Assembly: GCF_022352055.1 (NCBI RefSeq) | Contig: NZ_JAKRWM010000009.1 | Coordinates: 124,001 to 188,000 of the forward strand | Direction: 5' to 3' | DNA: 64,000 bases | DNA from: Cohnella mopanensis | GTDB lineage: Bacteria > Bacillota > Bacilli > Paenibacillales > Paenibacillaceae | Shown: one piece after another, positions 36,247 to 44,011 of the stretch | How positions within the stretch are numbered: position 1 is the first letter of the stretch | Layout of the letters: every line of letters starts with the position of its first letter | Notes under the pieces: generated by a model | Told to the model about the DNA's origin: nothing | Databases searched by the model: none | The model's input: the letters and a program-made list of their open reading frames with translations, nothing else | Program-made: the position numbers and the translations under genes

Positions 36247-37502
36247 TTGTAGTGTCCTCCGATTTGCTCAGAACGTTCTCTTGCTACTCCGGCTGCTAGT
36301 AGCGATGATGCTCTCATGATAGCTCCGCTCCCGTACCGGTCCTTGATTTGGTCTGTCGCTCGTTCAATTTCATATGCCGCTACTCTATCGTCGAATAACG
36401 TAAGCTGATAGGTACTGTCGTCGGAAAGCTGTGAAAGCGAAATATACAGATGACTCACCGGAAGTCCGTGCCAATGTTCCCCAAATAGCTTTAATGCCGC
36501 AGAAGCAACTTCATGAGTAAGAGAAGTCGCATGGGGAAGCGTTATTTGTCGTCCAAACCCGGTTGAACGTTCGCCATCTGTTTCACCAGCGCCCACAGAG
36601 AGAACTCTGCCTTGATATCCAAGCCTGCGCGCTCTCCTGCACACTTCAACAACGAGTTCGAGAAGTACGACTTCAATATCAGCTAACTTTTTGTAAAGGC
36701 TGCTTCTTAACGTCTTGCCATGACTTACCGATTTGAGATTTCCGCGTATCGAAGCCACAACCGGACTCGGATCAATCCCTCGAGCGGTCTGCCAATAATA
36801 TTCTGCTTGAATATCGCTCTGTTTCCCCATCCGTTGCCTCATTCGCCTTTTGAAATCGGCAAGCGGCATTCTGGCAATATCTCCGATCGTGTTCAGTCCC
36901 ATATACATAAAATGCTTCGTCATCCGGTTGCCCACCATAAACATTTGATGCACGGGCAACGGCCAAAGATCTTCCTCCATATTTTCGTATCCAAGTTTGA
37001 AAATACCATCCGGTCTTTTCTTAGCGAAATTATCCGTTGCCATCTTAGCTAGAATCTTAGTCGGACCGATACCTACCCGGGACCGGACCCCCGTCGACAA
37101 ATAAATGCGCTCCTGAATGTCATGGGCGATTGCGTTCGGTTCGCCGAATATTGAAGTTGACCCCGTCACATCTAGGAATTGTTCGTCGATACTGTAGGGC
37201 TCGACTTGATCCGTAATGGATTCGAATATTTCCGTAATCAATAATGAGATCGTAATGTATCGTTGCATCCGAGGCCGTATGACTACAAGATCCGGACATT
37301 TCGCAAGTGCTTCTCCTACTCGCTCAGCGGTCGTTACGCCCTTTGATTTGGCCATTGGGCAAGCCGCGAGTATGATGCCTGATTTCCTCTCGGGATCGCC
37401 TACCGCTACGGGCTTATTCCGGAACTCCGGGTGAGCCGCTTTTTCAACGGATGCGTAAAAAGACTGTCCATCGACTAAAAATATAGTGCGTTCAGGAGGC
37501 AT
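36243..37502 (-). CDS. Y-family DNA polymerase (UvrX/YqjW-like)
   Basis: Lesion-bypass polymerase of 419 residues. Palm motifs: FLVDGQSFYASVE with the first catalytic Asp, and EPYSIDEQFLDVTGS with the catalytic Asp-Glu. Helix-hairpin-helix region IGPTKILAKMATDNFAKKRP, then the little-finger domain with SVSHGKTL and SVGAG. It belongs to the UvrX/YqjW subgroup rather than DinB/PolIV. It begins within the end of the preceding 65-residue gene (11-base overlap) and is followed by an overlapping gene, so it is the middle of a three-gene SOS operon. Confidence 0.93.
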   Translation of the reverse strand: MPPERTIFLVDGQSFYASVEKAAHPEFRNKPVAVGDPERKSGIILAACPMAKSKGVTTAERVGEALAKCPDLVVIRPRMQRYITISLLITEIFESITDQVEPYSIDEQFLDVTGSTSIFGEPNAIAHDIQERIYLSTGVRSRVGIGPTKILAKMATDNFAKKRPDGIFKLGYENMEEDLWPLPVHQMFMVGNRMTKHFMYMGLNTIGDIARMPLADFKRRMRQRMGKQSDIQAEYYWQTARGIDPSPVVASIRGNLKSVSHGKTLRSSLYKKLADIEVVLLELVVEVCRRARRLGYQGRVLSVGAGETDGERSTGFGRQITLPHATSLTHEVASAALKLFGEHWHGLPVSHLYISLSQLSDDSTYQLTLFDDRVAAYEIERATDQIKDRYGSGAIMRASSLLAAGVARERSEQIGGHYK

Positions 37503-37689
37503 GGAAGCTCACCGGAAAGTGAGATAGGATACGATCCATTCTAAAGGGGCGAGGAGCTCGCTTCTCCAAGTCATACGCGAACACTTTACCGTCAACGATC
37601 TTTCGAATTCGAATCGTGCGCTGCGTAATTTTCCCCTTAGCATCTTGGTAAATAATCTGAACGATCTGCCCAATGTACTTTTCAGGCAT
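37492..37689 (-). CDS. Small WYL-like protein at the head of the SOS cassette
   Basis: 65 residues, MPEKYIGQIVQIIYQDAKGK and then ITQRTIRIRKIVDGKVFAYD, ending RPFRMDRILSHFPV. The spacing of IYQD, IRIRKI, VFAYD and RPFRMDRI resembles a minimal WYL domain, the ligand-binding module of SOS and phage-defence regulators, without a DNA-binding part. The ATG at 37689 follows GGAGGCGAGGAAC and lies downstream of both LexA boxes; longer in-frame starts would be upstream of the promoter. It overlaps the polymerase gene by 11 bases. Confidence 0.72.
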   Translation of the reverse strand: MPEKYIGQIVQIIYQDAKGKITQRTIRIRKIVDGKVFAYDLEKRAPRPFRMDRILSHFPVSFHAS

Positions 37690-37706
37690 GTTCCTCGCCT
37701 CCATAG

Positions 37707-37746
37707 CGAACGTTTGTTCCCTTATTATATGGCGAACGCACGTTCT
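37707..37746. promoter_or_regulatory. Two LexA (SOS) boxes of the polymerase cassette
   Basis: CGAACGTTTGTTCC (37707-37720) and CGAACGCACGTTCT (37733-37746), centres 26 bases apart, both fitting CGAAC-n4-GTTCG with one change. The pair lies just upstream of the 65-residue gene, so DNA damage should induce the three-gene unit. Confidence 0.88.
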
Positions 37747-37831
37747 TATGCAAGGGATAAAAAGACATCTAGATTTTTCCAATAGGGACATGATGGACCT
37801 TGAGCAAGTAAGGAGCAGAAGCGTATGCCTA

Positions 37832-37862
37832 TTAAAAAGGTCTGCCGATTGGCAGACCTTTG
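37832..37862 (-). terminator. Terminator of the esterase gene
   Basis: AAAGGTCTGCC-aatc-GGCAGACCTTT followed by TTAATAGG on the minus strand, 20 bases past the esterase stop. Confidence 0.85.
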
Positions 37863-37880
37863 ATTTAAACATATTTCATT

Positions 37881-39998
37881 TTACTCGCGGCTACCGGTTA
37901 ATATGAGAGTTCCGAACGCCTCCTCATCCTTGTAGCCGATTCCTCCGTTATATTCTATCCACCCTCGTCTTCCCTCCCCGTCATTGTCATTCAACATGAG
38001 GGAGAATTTGGCAACGGTGCCGATTGACGGCGAGGAAAGGCCCAACTCCGACCACGGTAAGGCAATCTCATATGTAGTGTGGTTGCCTTTTCTCGATACG
38101 GCCGCTTTTAGCGCCTCTATTTTTCCGGGTTCGGAAGAATCAGGCGAGATCCATCGCCAGTTCGATACCGTTCCATCTTTCAGGAGCGCAACGCCGAATT
38201 CATGCGTACCTAGTTCCTTGCCCACCGAGTCGGTAACGTTCAGCGCGAACTGCAAGCTATCCCCTTGATAGATATCGCCGCCGCTACTCTCTTGCGAGTG
38301 TATGTCATCCGTCACATCCAACCCGATGTATACATTTAGATCATCCCATGATACGTATCCTTTCCCTCCAAGATCCTCGACGCCTTTCCAATTCTGCATC
38401 TTAACTTGCGCCTCTTCATTTAGCTCGAATTCGGACTGACCTTTCCATTCTTTAAGGGAACCGTCGATTGCGACGGGTTTCGCTTGAGGAACGGCCAGCA
38501 GTACGTTGGATAGAACGTCTTTCTTCTGTACGATTCTGCCTTTAAGGTTCGAGAAGCTTACGGTTTGGTCGCCATCCATATAGAACGGAAGCTCAACTAC
38601 CCGGGTTCCACCCGGAGCAATCGGATCAATCGATGCCTCTTTGAGTTGAGAACCTTCCGCCGTTCCAAACTCCAATCTCAACAATCCGGCCTGATCGGAG
38701 CGCGATTGATTGATTAGGCTAGCCCGAGTATGAATATTTTTCGAAATCGGGTCATAAAAAGGGGCAAAATTAATGATAAGCGGATCATCCAACTTCACAT
38801 ATGCGGAAAGAGTGCCCGTATCGGAAGCGTCTTCGGCCTTAGCTTCGATTAATACATTATAAACACCGGGTAATGTTTCCTCGGGTACCTTAACGCTTAA
38901 CTCGACTTTCGAATCGGATCCGAACTCCGCATCCCCGACTTGTTCCCATCCCGCTGGCAAAGCCGCCCGCAACGAGCCTGCCGCGTCCGTACGGCTTTTC
39001 GTTCTTTCGAGCCGGATAACCACCGTGTCTCCAGCGGACCCGCTCCAATATTCCGTTTCCGGCCTTAAGAGAGATTGAGACCTGTCCATCGTATTTCTCA
39101 TAAAATGCGACGTAGACGCGATTACCGCATCCCAGTACTTCGGGTTTTTATAATTATGGTCGATGCCTTCCATCGTTAAAAAATCGTGGTACACGCCTTG
39201 CGCTTCCAATATTTGCGATAACTTCACGCTCAAGTCGTAAGGAACCGTACGATCTTTCGTCCCGTGAACGATCATCGTCGGGGGCAGTTCCGGGTTTCGG
39301 GTATCGTAGAATAAGCCTCCATAAATATCGAGTACCGCGTAAATTCCGTATTTATTCCGGTTACCGGAATCCAGAAATTCGTTGGCGAAATTGATCGACA
39401 AGCTCCCGCCCGCCGAATCTCCCCCGAGCGCAATGCGTCCCTTATCCAACCGGAATTCCGTCTCGTGCTCCCCAACCCAGCCGATAACGTCTTTCACGTC
39501 GTCCATGGCATCATTCAAGGTGCCCGTAATATCATCGAACGGATTGGCGCGCAATCTATAGTTGGCCGACAGAACGACAAATCCGCGGCTTGCCCACTCA
39601 TTCGCGATTTCCGCGCCATCCCGCTTATCTCCCGCACTGTATCCGCCGCCGTGAAGAAAGACAACAACCGGCCGTTGGGGATGATCGTCTCCCTCTGGTT
39701 CATACAAATCGAATGCAAGAGTTTCTGTCTCTTCTCGGAAATTCGGTTTTGTTTGATAAACGATATCCGGATGAACCACGACCTTAAACCGCGGCTCAAG
39801 GTACATCCAATCTTCCGATTGGGCAAGGAAAGGCACAGATGAGGACGAAGGAGTGGCCTTAGCCTGGGGAGAACTGAGCGACTCGGGCGTTGCGGACACC
39901 TGCTCTTCCCTTTTATCAATGTTAGACCGATACAACAGAACGGCAACGACAAGCACGATCAAACTTCCGATTACGTACTTAGCTCCTTTGAGACGCAT
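37881..39998 (-). CDS. Membrane-anchored carboxylesterase with C-terminal sugar-binding-like domain
   Basis: 705 residues. An N-terminal signal anchor (9-23) and a Ser/Pro/Ala linker lead to an alpha/beta hydrolase of the hormone-sensitive-lipase/acetyl-esterase type: oxyanion HGGG (116-119), nucleophile Ser195 in GGDSAGG, Asp249 in HGTKDR and His281 in GIDHNY, a complete triad. Then comes a beta-sandwich region (about 315-410, like NEW3) and a C-terminal domain (about 515-705, SWDDLNVYIGLDVTDD...DSLQFALNV) resembling CBM9/DOMON carbohydrate-binding modules. Start follows AAGGAGAGCAAAA. Probably acts outside the cell on acylated polysaccharide; substrate not determinable. Confidence 0.83.
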   Translation of the reverse strand: MRLKGAKYVIGSLIVLVVAVLLYRSNIDKREEQVSATPESLSSPQAKATPSSSSVPFLAQSEDWMYLEPRFKVVVHPDIVYQTKPNFREETETLAFDLYEPEGDDHPQRPVVVFLHGGGYSAGDKRDGAEIANEWASRGFVVLSANYRLRANPFDDITGTLNDAMDDVKDVIGWVGEHETEFRLDKGRIALGGDSAGGSLSINFANEFLDSGNRNKYGIYAVLDIYGGLFYDTRNPELPPTMIVHGTKDRTVPYDLSVKLSQILEAQGVYHDFLTMEGIDHNYKNPKYWDAVIASTSHFMRNTMDRSQSLLRPETEYWSGSAGDTVVIRLERTKSRTDAAGSLRAALPAGWEQVGDAEFGSDSKVELSVKVPEETLPGVYNVLIEAKAEDASDTGTLSAYVKLDDPLIINFAPFYDPISKNIHTRASLINQSRSDQAGLLRLEFGTAEGSQLKEASIDPIAPGGTRVVELPFYMDGDQTVSFSNLKGRIVQKKDVLSNVLLAVPQAKPVAIDGSLKEWKGQSEFELNEEAQVKMQNWKGVEDLGGKGYVSWDDLNVYIGLDVTDDIHSQESSGGDIYQGDSLQFALNVTDSVGKELGTHEFGVALLKDGTVSNWRWISPDSSEPGKIEALKAAVSRKGNHTTYEIALPWSELGLSSPSIGTVAKFSLMLNDNDGEGRRGWIEYNGGIGYKDEEAFGTLILTGSRE

Positions 39999-40100
39999 TT
40001 TTGCTCTCCTTATCCTTTTATGAAATAAACTTGAGTAAGCTGCTCGGCCTGTTCCGTCAAACCGAACTCCATATGCAGTGCGGCATATGCAAAGTCTAAG

Positions 40101-40127
40101 CCAAAATAAGCCCCGCCGAAGCGGAGC
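40101..40127 (-). terminator. Terminator of the GerE-like regulator
   Basis: GCTCCGC-ttcg-GCGGGGC followed by TTATTTTGG on the minus strand, directly after the stop codon. Confidence 0.8.
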
Positions 40128-40131
40128 TCTA

Positions 40132-40398
40132 CTATATAAGCGATTTCATACCGGATATTAGTTCCCCGGATGAGGTCCCATGTTGTATGACTTTAATGAT
40201 TAAAGAAGCTTTAGAGTTCACGCCTAGTTTCAAGTGTATATTTTTAATATACGTCCTCGTCGTCAACTCGCTGATCTGCATAAGTAATGATATTTCTTTA
40301 TAATTGAAATCCATCATCCAGTGAAGGGCGACCTCCTGCTCTCTGGGAGATAATCCGAATTCCTGGATCTGTTTTTGAAAAAAAACGAGAAGGTCCAT
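40132..40398 (-). CDS. Small LuxR/GerE-type helix-turn-helix regulator
   Basis: 88 residues consisting almost entirely of a GerE-type DNA-binding domain: LSPREQEVALHWMMDFNYKE, then ISLLMQISELTTRTYIKNIH and LKLGVNSKASLI. There is no receiver or sensor domain, as in the sporulation regulator GerE, though sequence details differ. It lies just downstream of the Cys-rich peptide operon on the same strand, separated by a long hairpin, so it could control or be co-expressed with it. Confidence 0.78.
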   Translation of the reverse strand: MDLLVFFQKQIQEFGLSPREQEVALHWMMDFNYKEISLLMQISELTTRTYIKNIHLKLGVNSKASLIIKVIQHGTSSGELISGMKSLI

Positions 40399-40516
40399 CT
40401 TCCACCTCTTTCTTAGAAAATGTTTTCCTTCTATATTTTACCTTTAATTACTATTTTAATCTCTAGTTCTTTCGAACTATTCAAACGCAACCGTACTATA
40501 GAATACAAGGAGCATC

Positions 40517-40569
40517 GCTAGACGAGGTGGAACCTGCAGCTGATCGCCGCAGGTTCCACCTTGTCTAGC
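40517..40569 (-). terminator. 21-bp stem-loop at the 3' end of the Cys-rich peptide operon
   Basis: GCTAGACaAGGTGGAACCTGC pairs with GCAGGTTCCACCTcGTCTAGC around an 11-base loop with a single mismatch, touching the stop codon of the last peptide gene. There is no T run after it, so it may protect the mRNA 3' end, support high peptide expression, or terminate by another route. Confidence 0.7.
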
Positions 40570-40766
40570 TAGCAACAGCCGATATAGGATTGATTGGAAA
40601 CCGTTGTGACATTATACGGATAAGTTAGTTTCGTACACAAGCGATACAGATTAACGACCCTCTGACTGCCTCCGCCTTGTGTGCAGCTCATTCCCGCACA
40701 GAACGGGCTATCGTCAAACGTTGAGGAAGGCTCCCCATAACCACTTGGACAAGAAGGATACGCCAT
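40569..40766 (-). CDS. Cysteine-rich small peptide 2, candidate exported product
   Basis: 65 residues starting MAYPSCPSGYGE, with six Cys spaced C-x16-C-x4-C-x15-C-x19-CC. The core FCAGMSCTQGGGSQRVVNLY is identical to peptide 1, and both end SYIGCC/MYIGCC. There is no hydrophobic signal peptide and no obvious double-glycine leader. The start at 40766 follows AAGGGAGTTTTAGTG. It is the last gene of an operon encoding two thioredoxin-like proteins, a MauE-like protein and an ABC exporter, which suggests it is oxidised and exported. I do not recognise the family. Confidence 0.8.
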   Translation of the reverse strand: MAYPSCPSGYGEPSSTFDDSPFCAGMSCTQGGGSQRVVNLYRLCTKLTYPYNVTTVSNQSYIGCC

Positions 40767-40801
40767 CACTAAAACTCCCTTCATAATAGATTGGGTCTAG
40801 C

Positions 40802-40996
40802 TTAGCAGCAGCCGATGTACATTGTGTTGGATGGAGTTTGATAGTCGTAAGGGTAAGTATCTTTCTGACAGAAAGTATAGAGATTTACAACCCTCTGACT
40901 GCCTCCTCCTTGCGTGCAGCTCATTCCCGCGCAAAACGGGTTACCATCCGAAGTACTAAGCTTCGTATAGCCGCTTGGGCAACTTGGATAGGACAT
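40802..40996 (-). CDS. Cysteine-rich small peptide 1, candidate exported product
   Basis: 64 residues, MSYPSCPSGYTKLS at the start and CC at the end, six Cys spaced C-x15-C-x4-C-x15-C-x19-CC. The middle is rich in Gly, Ser, Gln and Tyr; the segment before CC varies between the two paralogues, which is where a specificity region could be. The GGAGGTGAATAAT ribosome site is made from the last codons of the solute-binding protein gene upstream, so translation is coupled. Substrate role is inferred from the neighbours. Confidence 0.82.
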   Translation of the reverse strand: MSYPSCPSGYTKLSTSDGNPFCAGMSCTQGGGSQRVVNLYTFCQKDTYPYDYQTPSNTMYIGCC

Positions 40997-40997
40997 A

Positions 40998-42323
40998 TTA
41001 TTCACCTCCTTTCAATCCGGAAGATTTATTCCATTCTTGATCCAACAGAACTTGACCTTCGGTCTGAATACGGCTAAGAGCTGATTCAATCGACTGAGTG
41101 TCTTGTATCGCTTGATCGAGTTCGCGATTAATTAACGGGTACAAGGTTTGCGATAGAAACAAGGGATGAATAGGAGCGGATTCCGCACCTCCTGAGGACG
41201 GCGGGCTCATGTCCAGCTTAAAAAATGGCGCAAGGCTCACTCCTTCCCGTTCTTGGTTAAACTGGGTTCTCGTTAGCAAAGCGGATGTCGTCTTCGAACG
41301 TTTTTTCGCGACTTCTTCGCTATTCATGTATTCCACGTATTTCCACGCCTCGTCGGCGTTCGGGGAGTCTCGGTATATGGAGTAGATGAGATCGGGATAT
41401 AAGTTTCCGACGGGATCGACCCGATCGTGCGGAATGACGACGATTCCCCAGTCGAACGGAGCGGATGACAACTCCGTCAATTGGTCCGACGAACCGATGA
41501 ACATGGCGACCTGTCCTTGACTGAACAAATATTGCTCGTTATAAGCCCCATTGTTTCTGTCGTCGGACGGAGATAGATAGGATAGCTGCCCCTCACGAAG
41601 CGCATCTACTAAAGGGGTTAGCTTCTCTTTCCATTCGGTAGTATCCATTGTCATTTTGCCCGTCCGGTCAAAGATACTTCCTTTAGGATTAATCAAATTC
41701 AAATAAAAATCCGGCGACGAGATTTGCCCGTAATGAAAACCATACAAAGGCTTGCCGGTTTCATCCTTCACCGGAAATCGTCTGGCCGTTTGAATGAGCT
41801 CTTCCGGAGTCATCTCGTCCGTCGGGAGCGGAACTCCGTATTTCTCGAATAAGGAGCGGTTATAGTATAGAGCACTACTGCTGAACTGGGGAGCGAGCCC
41901 ATACAACCCGCCATCTGCGGCCGGTGCCTTTAACCATTTCATGACACTGGGATCGAGTAACGACAGATCGAATTTATTTTTACGGATATAAGCGTTCATA
42001 TCGAGAAGGATTCCTTCGTTGACGAGCACGCTGTAGAAGGAAGAGAGAATAACGTCCGGCTTTTCTTCGCGGATGAACTTAATATAATTTTGCGCCGCGT
42101 CACCCTCTATCGCTTTAAGCATATCGAAAGTAATGTACTCGATCTCGGCTTCCGGAAATTTCTGTTCGTACAATTGACCGCCGTAAAATTGCATATACCC
42201 CGACTCGCTCGAATTCAGCAATATTTTAAGTTTGACTGGTTGCTTCTGTTCGTTCTGGCACCCCGTCGCTAATATCGAGAAGAGCATAATAGCGATGAAG
42301 ATTGTCATAGCGCGAAACCGCAT
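40998..42323 (-). CDS. Lipoprotein extracellular solute-binding protein (family 1)
   Basis: 441 residues with a lipoprotein signal (FSILATGC, lipid Cys at 22) and a two-lobe binding fold: LKILLNSSESGYMQFYGGQL, GLYGLAPQFSSSALYYNRSL, VAMFIGSSDQL and WKYVEYMNSEEVAKKR are standard blocks of sugar-type ABC binding proteins. No cognate permease genes are adjacent. It is embedded between a small unknown gene (overlapping start) and the Cys-rich peptides, so it may bind the exported peptide or an external ligand rather than feed an importer (inference). Start at 42323, six bases from GGAGGA. Confidence 0.85.
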   Translation of the reverse strand: MRFRAMTIFIAIMLFSILATGCQNEQKQPVKLKILLNSSESGYMQFYGGQLYEQKFPEAEIEYITFDMLKAIEGDAAQNYIKFIREEKPDVILSSFYSVLVNEGILLDMNAYIRKNKFDLSLLDPSVMKWLKAPAADGGLYGLAPQFSSSALYYNRSLFEKYGVPLPTDEMTPEELIQTARRFPVKDETGKPLYGFHYGQISSPDFYLNLINPKGSIFDRTGKMTMDTTEWKEKLTPLVDALREGQLSYLSPSDDRNNGAYNEQYLFSQGQVAMFIGSSDQLTELSSAPFDWGIVVIPHDRVDPVGNLYPDLIYSIYRDSPNADEAWKYVEYMNSEEVAKKRSKTTSALLTRTQFNQEREGVSLAPFFKLDMSPPSSGGAESAPIHPLFLSQTLYPLINRELDQAIQDTQSIESALSRIQTEGQVLLDQEWNKSSGLKGGE

Positions 42324-42337
42324 TCCCATTCCTCCGT

Positions 42338-42742
42338 TCACTTATTTCCTTTACCGATATAGAAGGGATACCGAGCTATTACCCCCTCCATTCCCAGCGC
42401 TTGGATTTCATAAATCCCTTCCTTCTCTGCTAGAAACCGCACGCTCATCGATATATCGCAACCAGGAGGATAATCGGGTTCCCTGACATTGCGCGCGTCT
42501 ATTTGCATGAGAGTCAGAACATTTCCCGTTTTATCCAACACCCGCAGCTCGATCATTTCAGCATGCCCCTCCGGCAACATCAATTGAACGAGGACATCGC
42601 AAGAAGCGATAAACGGAAAAGTAGGAACTGACAGACGGTTTATGACTTCGCGGATGTGATGGACTTTAAGATTCCGATCGAATTGAATCTCTTTCGCCGG
42701 GATAAGCTGCGCCACTATGGCTGGAATTATCGAATGTGCCAT
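42338..42742 (-). CDS. Unknown protein of the Cys-rich peptide operon
   Basis: 134 residues, probably a beta-sandwich: FIASCDVLVQLMLPEGHAEM, LRVLDKTGNVLTLMQIDARN, YPPGCDISMSVRFLAEKEGI and a final YPFYIGKG. No signal peptide or membrane helix. Two Cys. Its start region overlaps the 3' end of the MauE-like gene by about 77 bases, and its stop overlaps an upstream in-frame GTG of the next gene. The pattern recalls small Ig-like DUF proteins, but I cannot name a family. Start uncertain among several Met/Val codons. Confidence 0.65.
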   Translation of the reverse strand: MAHSIIPAIVAQLIPAKEIQFDRNLKVHHIREVINRLSVPTFPFIASCDVLVQLMLPEGHAEMIELRVLDKTGNVLTLMQIDARNVREPDYPPGCDISMSVRFLAEKEGIYEIQALGMEGVIARYPFYIGKGNK

Positions 42743-43562
42743 GCCCACTGAATTCACCGCCTAAATACGAATTGGTATAAGATGACCACTCCGAGAATTT
42801 TCTTAACTTACCTTTACCGTGGGAGGCCAACAGATAAGTTTGCCCGCTTCTGCGGTCACCCCTAACATCATAAACAACGATATGACTCCTCCACTTCCGT
42901 TGCTTCATGGCAAGTATCCACTCCGGCGCATCCAATAGCACTTGTAGCGGATATCCCGCCGTATCGGCGAGAAGCCGATCTGCCTCTTCGAAATCCGATG
43001 CTCGATAAGAAAGTACGAGAGTCGGCAACTCATGGCTCGCCTGCGGGTATTCGGTTTTCATGCGCTTGTCTTGGCGAGTGTATCCCCTATAGAGCAAGAG
43101 CGCCAACACTGCAACAATCCCGATCTGGACCCTCGTCATTACCTCATCAAGGGATTGGAATCCGATTGCCCAAGGGAGCAGGCATAACCCCATCAGCGTT
43201 AAATTCCGTGCAATGGGATAACGGTTCAAACGGGAACGATCGCCGAAACATGAGCAACCTGATTGATGTATCGTCTCTCGATTGGCAATCAAGAACGCCG
43301 TAAAGACGACAAGTACGGAGCAAGCCGCGATAGTCTTGAATCCATTCCATAGATCTATTGCGAACGAGAGGAACAATACGGACTCAAGAGAGATAATCGC
43401 GTAGACCAGAATCCGTAATCCCGACAAAGGCAAGCGATATAGAAAACGTTGTAAATATAGAGCGAAATTAAGCGGATTACGACATTTCTCCCATGCCGAC
43501 CGCATAAAGATGTAGCCCATTGCGACATTCACGAAGCCGACCAGCATGACCCCCCAACTCAT
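42666..43562 (-). CDS. MauE/DoxX-like membrane protein with an extra C-terminal domain
   Basis: 298 residues with four or five membrane helices (about 3-20, 50-70, 78-95, 120-160). After helix three comes HQSGCSCFGDRS with Cys103 and Cys105; a CxCFG motif here is the mark of MauE-type proteins, which work with the thioredoxin-like MauD in forming disulfides in methylamine dehydrogenase. Unlike MauE (about 180 residues) it carries a 130-residue soluble extension from about 168 on. Its ATG overlaps the stop of the preceding redoxin gene (ATGA). Likely role: membrane electron acceptor for disulfide formation. Confidence 0.82.
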   Translation of the reverse strand: MSWGVMLVGFVNVAMGYIFMRSAWEKCRNPLNFALYLQRFLYRLPLSGLRILVYAIISLESVLFLSFAIDLWNGFKTIAACSVLVVFTAFLIANRETIHQSGCSCFGDRSRLNRYPIARNLTLMGLCLLPWAIGFQSLDEVMTRVQIGIVAVLALLLYRGYTRQDKRMKTEYPQASHELPTLVLSYRASDFEEADRLLADTAGYPLQVLLDAPEWILAMKQRKWRSHIVVYDVRGDRRSGQTYLLASHGKGKLRKFSEWSSYTNSYLGGEFSGHGTFDNSSHSGAAYPGERDSIRSES

Positions 43563-44011
43563 CCGTTGACCTCAAGCCGAATATGCTCTTTCCAATGCGA
43601 CGCGAGATCGTCCCCCGACTCTATCTTGAAACCTTTCAACACTTCTCCAGAGGCGTGTACCTTGTAGAAATAAGGCGTTTCGATCACTTTGTACAAATCA
43701 TATATTTCATTTTCTTCGATACTTGCAATCGGAAATGCCGTCTTAAAGTGTTCGGCAATTTCCATATTCTCGGGTACGCTTCCGTTCGTAATCAACGCAA
43801 ACGGAATACGATGGTTACGAATTGCTTCTACTAGCTCCGGCAATAAATCGATGCAATGGGAGCAATATAACGAGAAAACTCCAGCAAAGAGGACGTTTCG
43901 CTCGTAGAAATCGCTGTGCCAGCTCATCGGAAACGTTTCTCCCGGCAATAGAGCGGCCGATTTTCCCTGCTGCGCCTGACGTTCATTCTTAAATAGCGTC
44001 TTGAAGTCCAT
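43559..44011 (-). CDS. Thioredoxin-like protein 2 (MauD/TlpA-like)
   Basis: 150 residues with a thioredoxin-type fold and CSHC motif (Cys50, Cys53) in AGVFSLYCSHCIDLLPELVE, then PFALITNGSVPENMEIAEHF and the cis-Pro-type IETPYFYKVHASGEV. No signal peptide, though the N-terminus may attach to the membrane. The ATG at 44011 lies inside the 3' end of the ABC transporter gene (23-base overlap). Sits directly before the MauE-like gene, copying the mauE-mauD pairing, so it probably relays thiol oxidation. Confidence 0.83.
   Translation of the reverse strand: MDFKTLFKNERQAQQGKSAALLPGETFPMSWHSDFYERNVLFAGVFSLYCSHCIDLLPELVEAIRNHRIPFALITNGSVPENMEIAEHFKTAFPIASIEENEIYDLYKVIETPYFYKVHASGEVLKGFKIESGDDLASHWKEHIRLEVNG

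Noticed and set aside
40569..40996. Peptides as methylamine or quinohemoprotein amine dehydrogenase small subunits
   Set aside because: Six Cys and MauE/MauD-like neighbours recall these, but there is no Trp in either peptide, no large subunit and no radical SAM gene.
40998..42323. Solute-binding protein as part of a sugar importer
   Set aside because: No importer permease genes are adjacent and the gene is locked into the peptide operon by overlaps.
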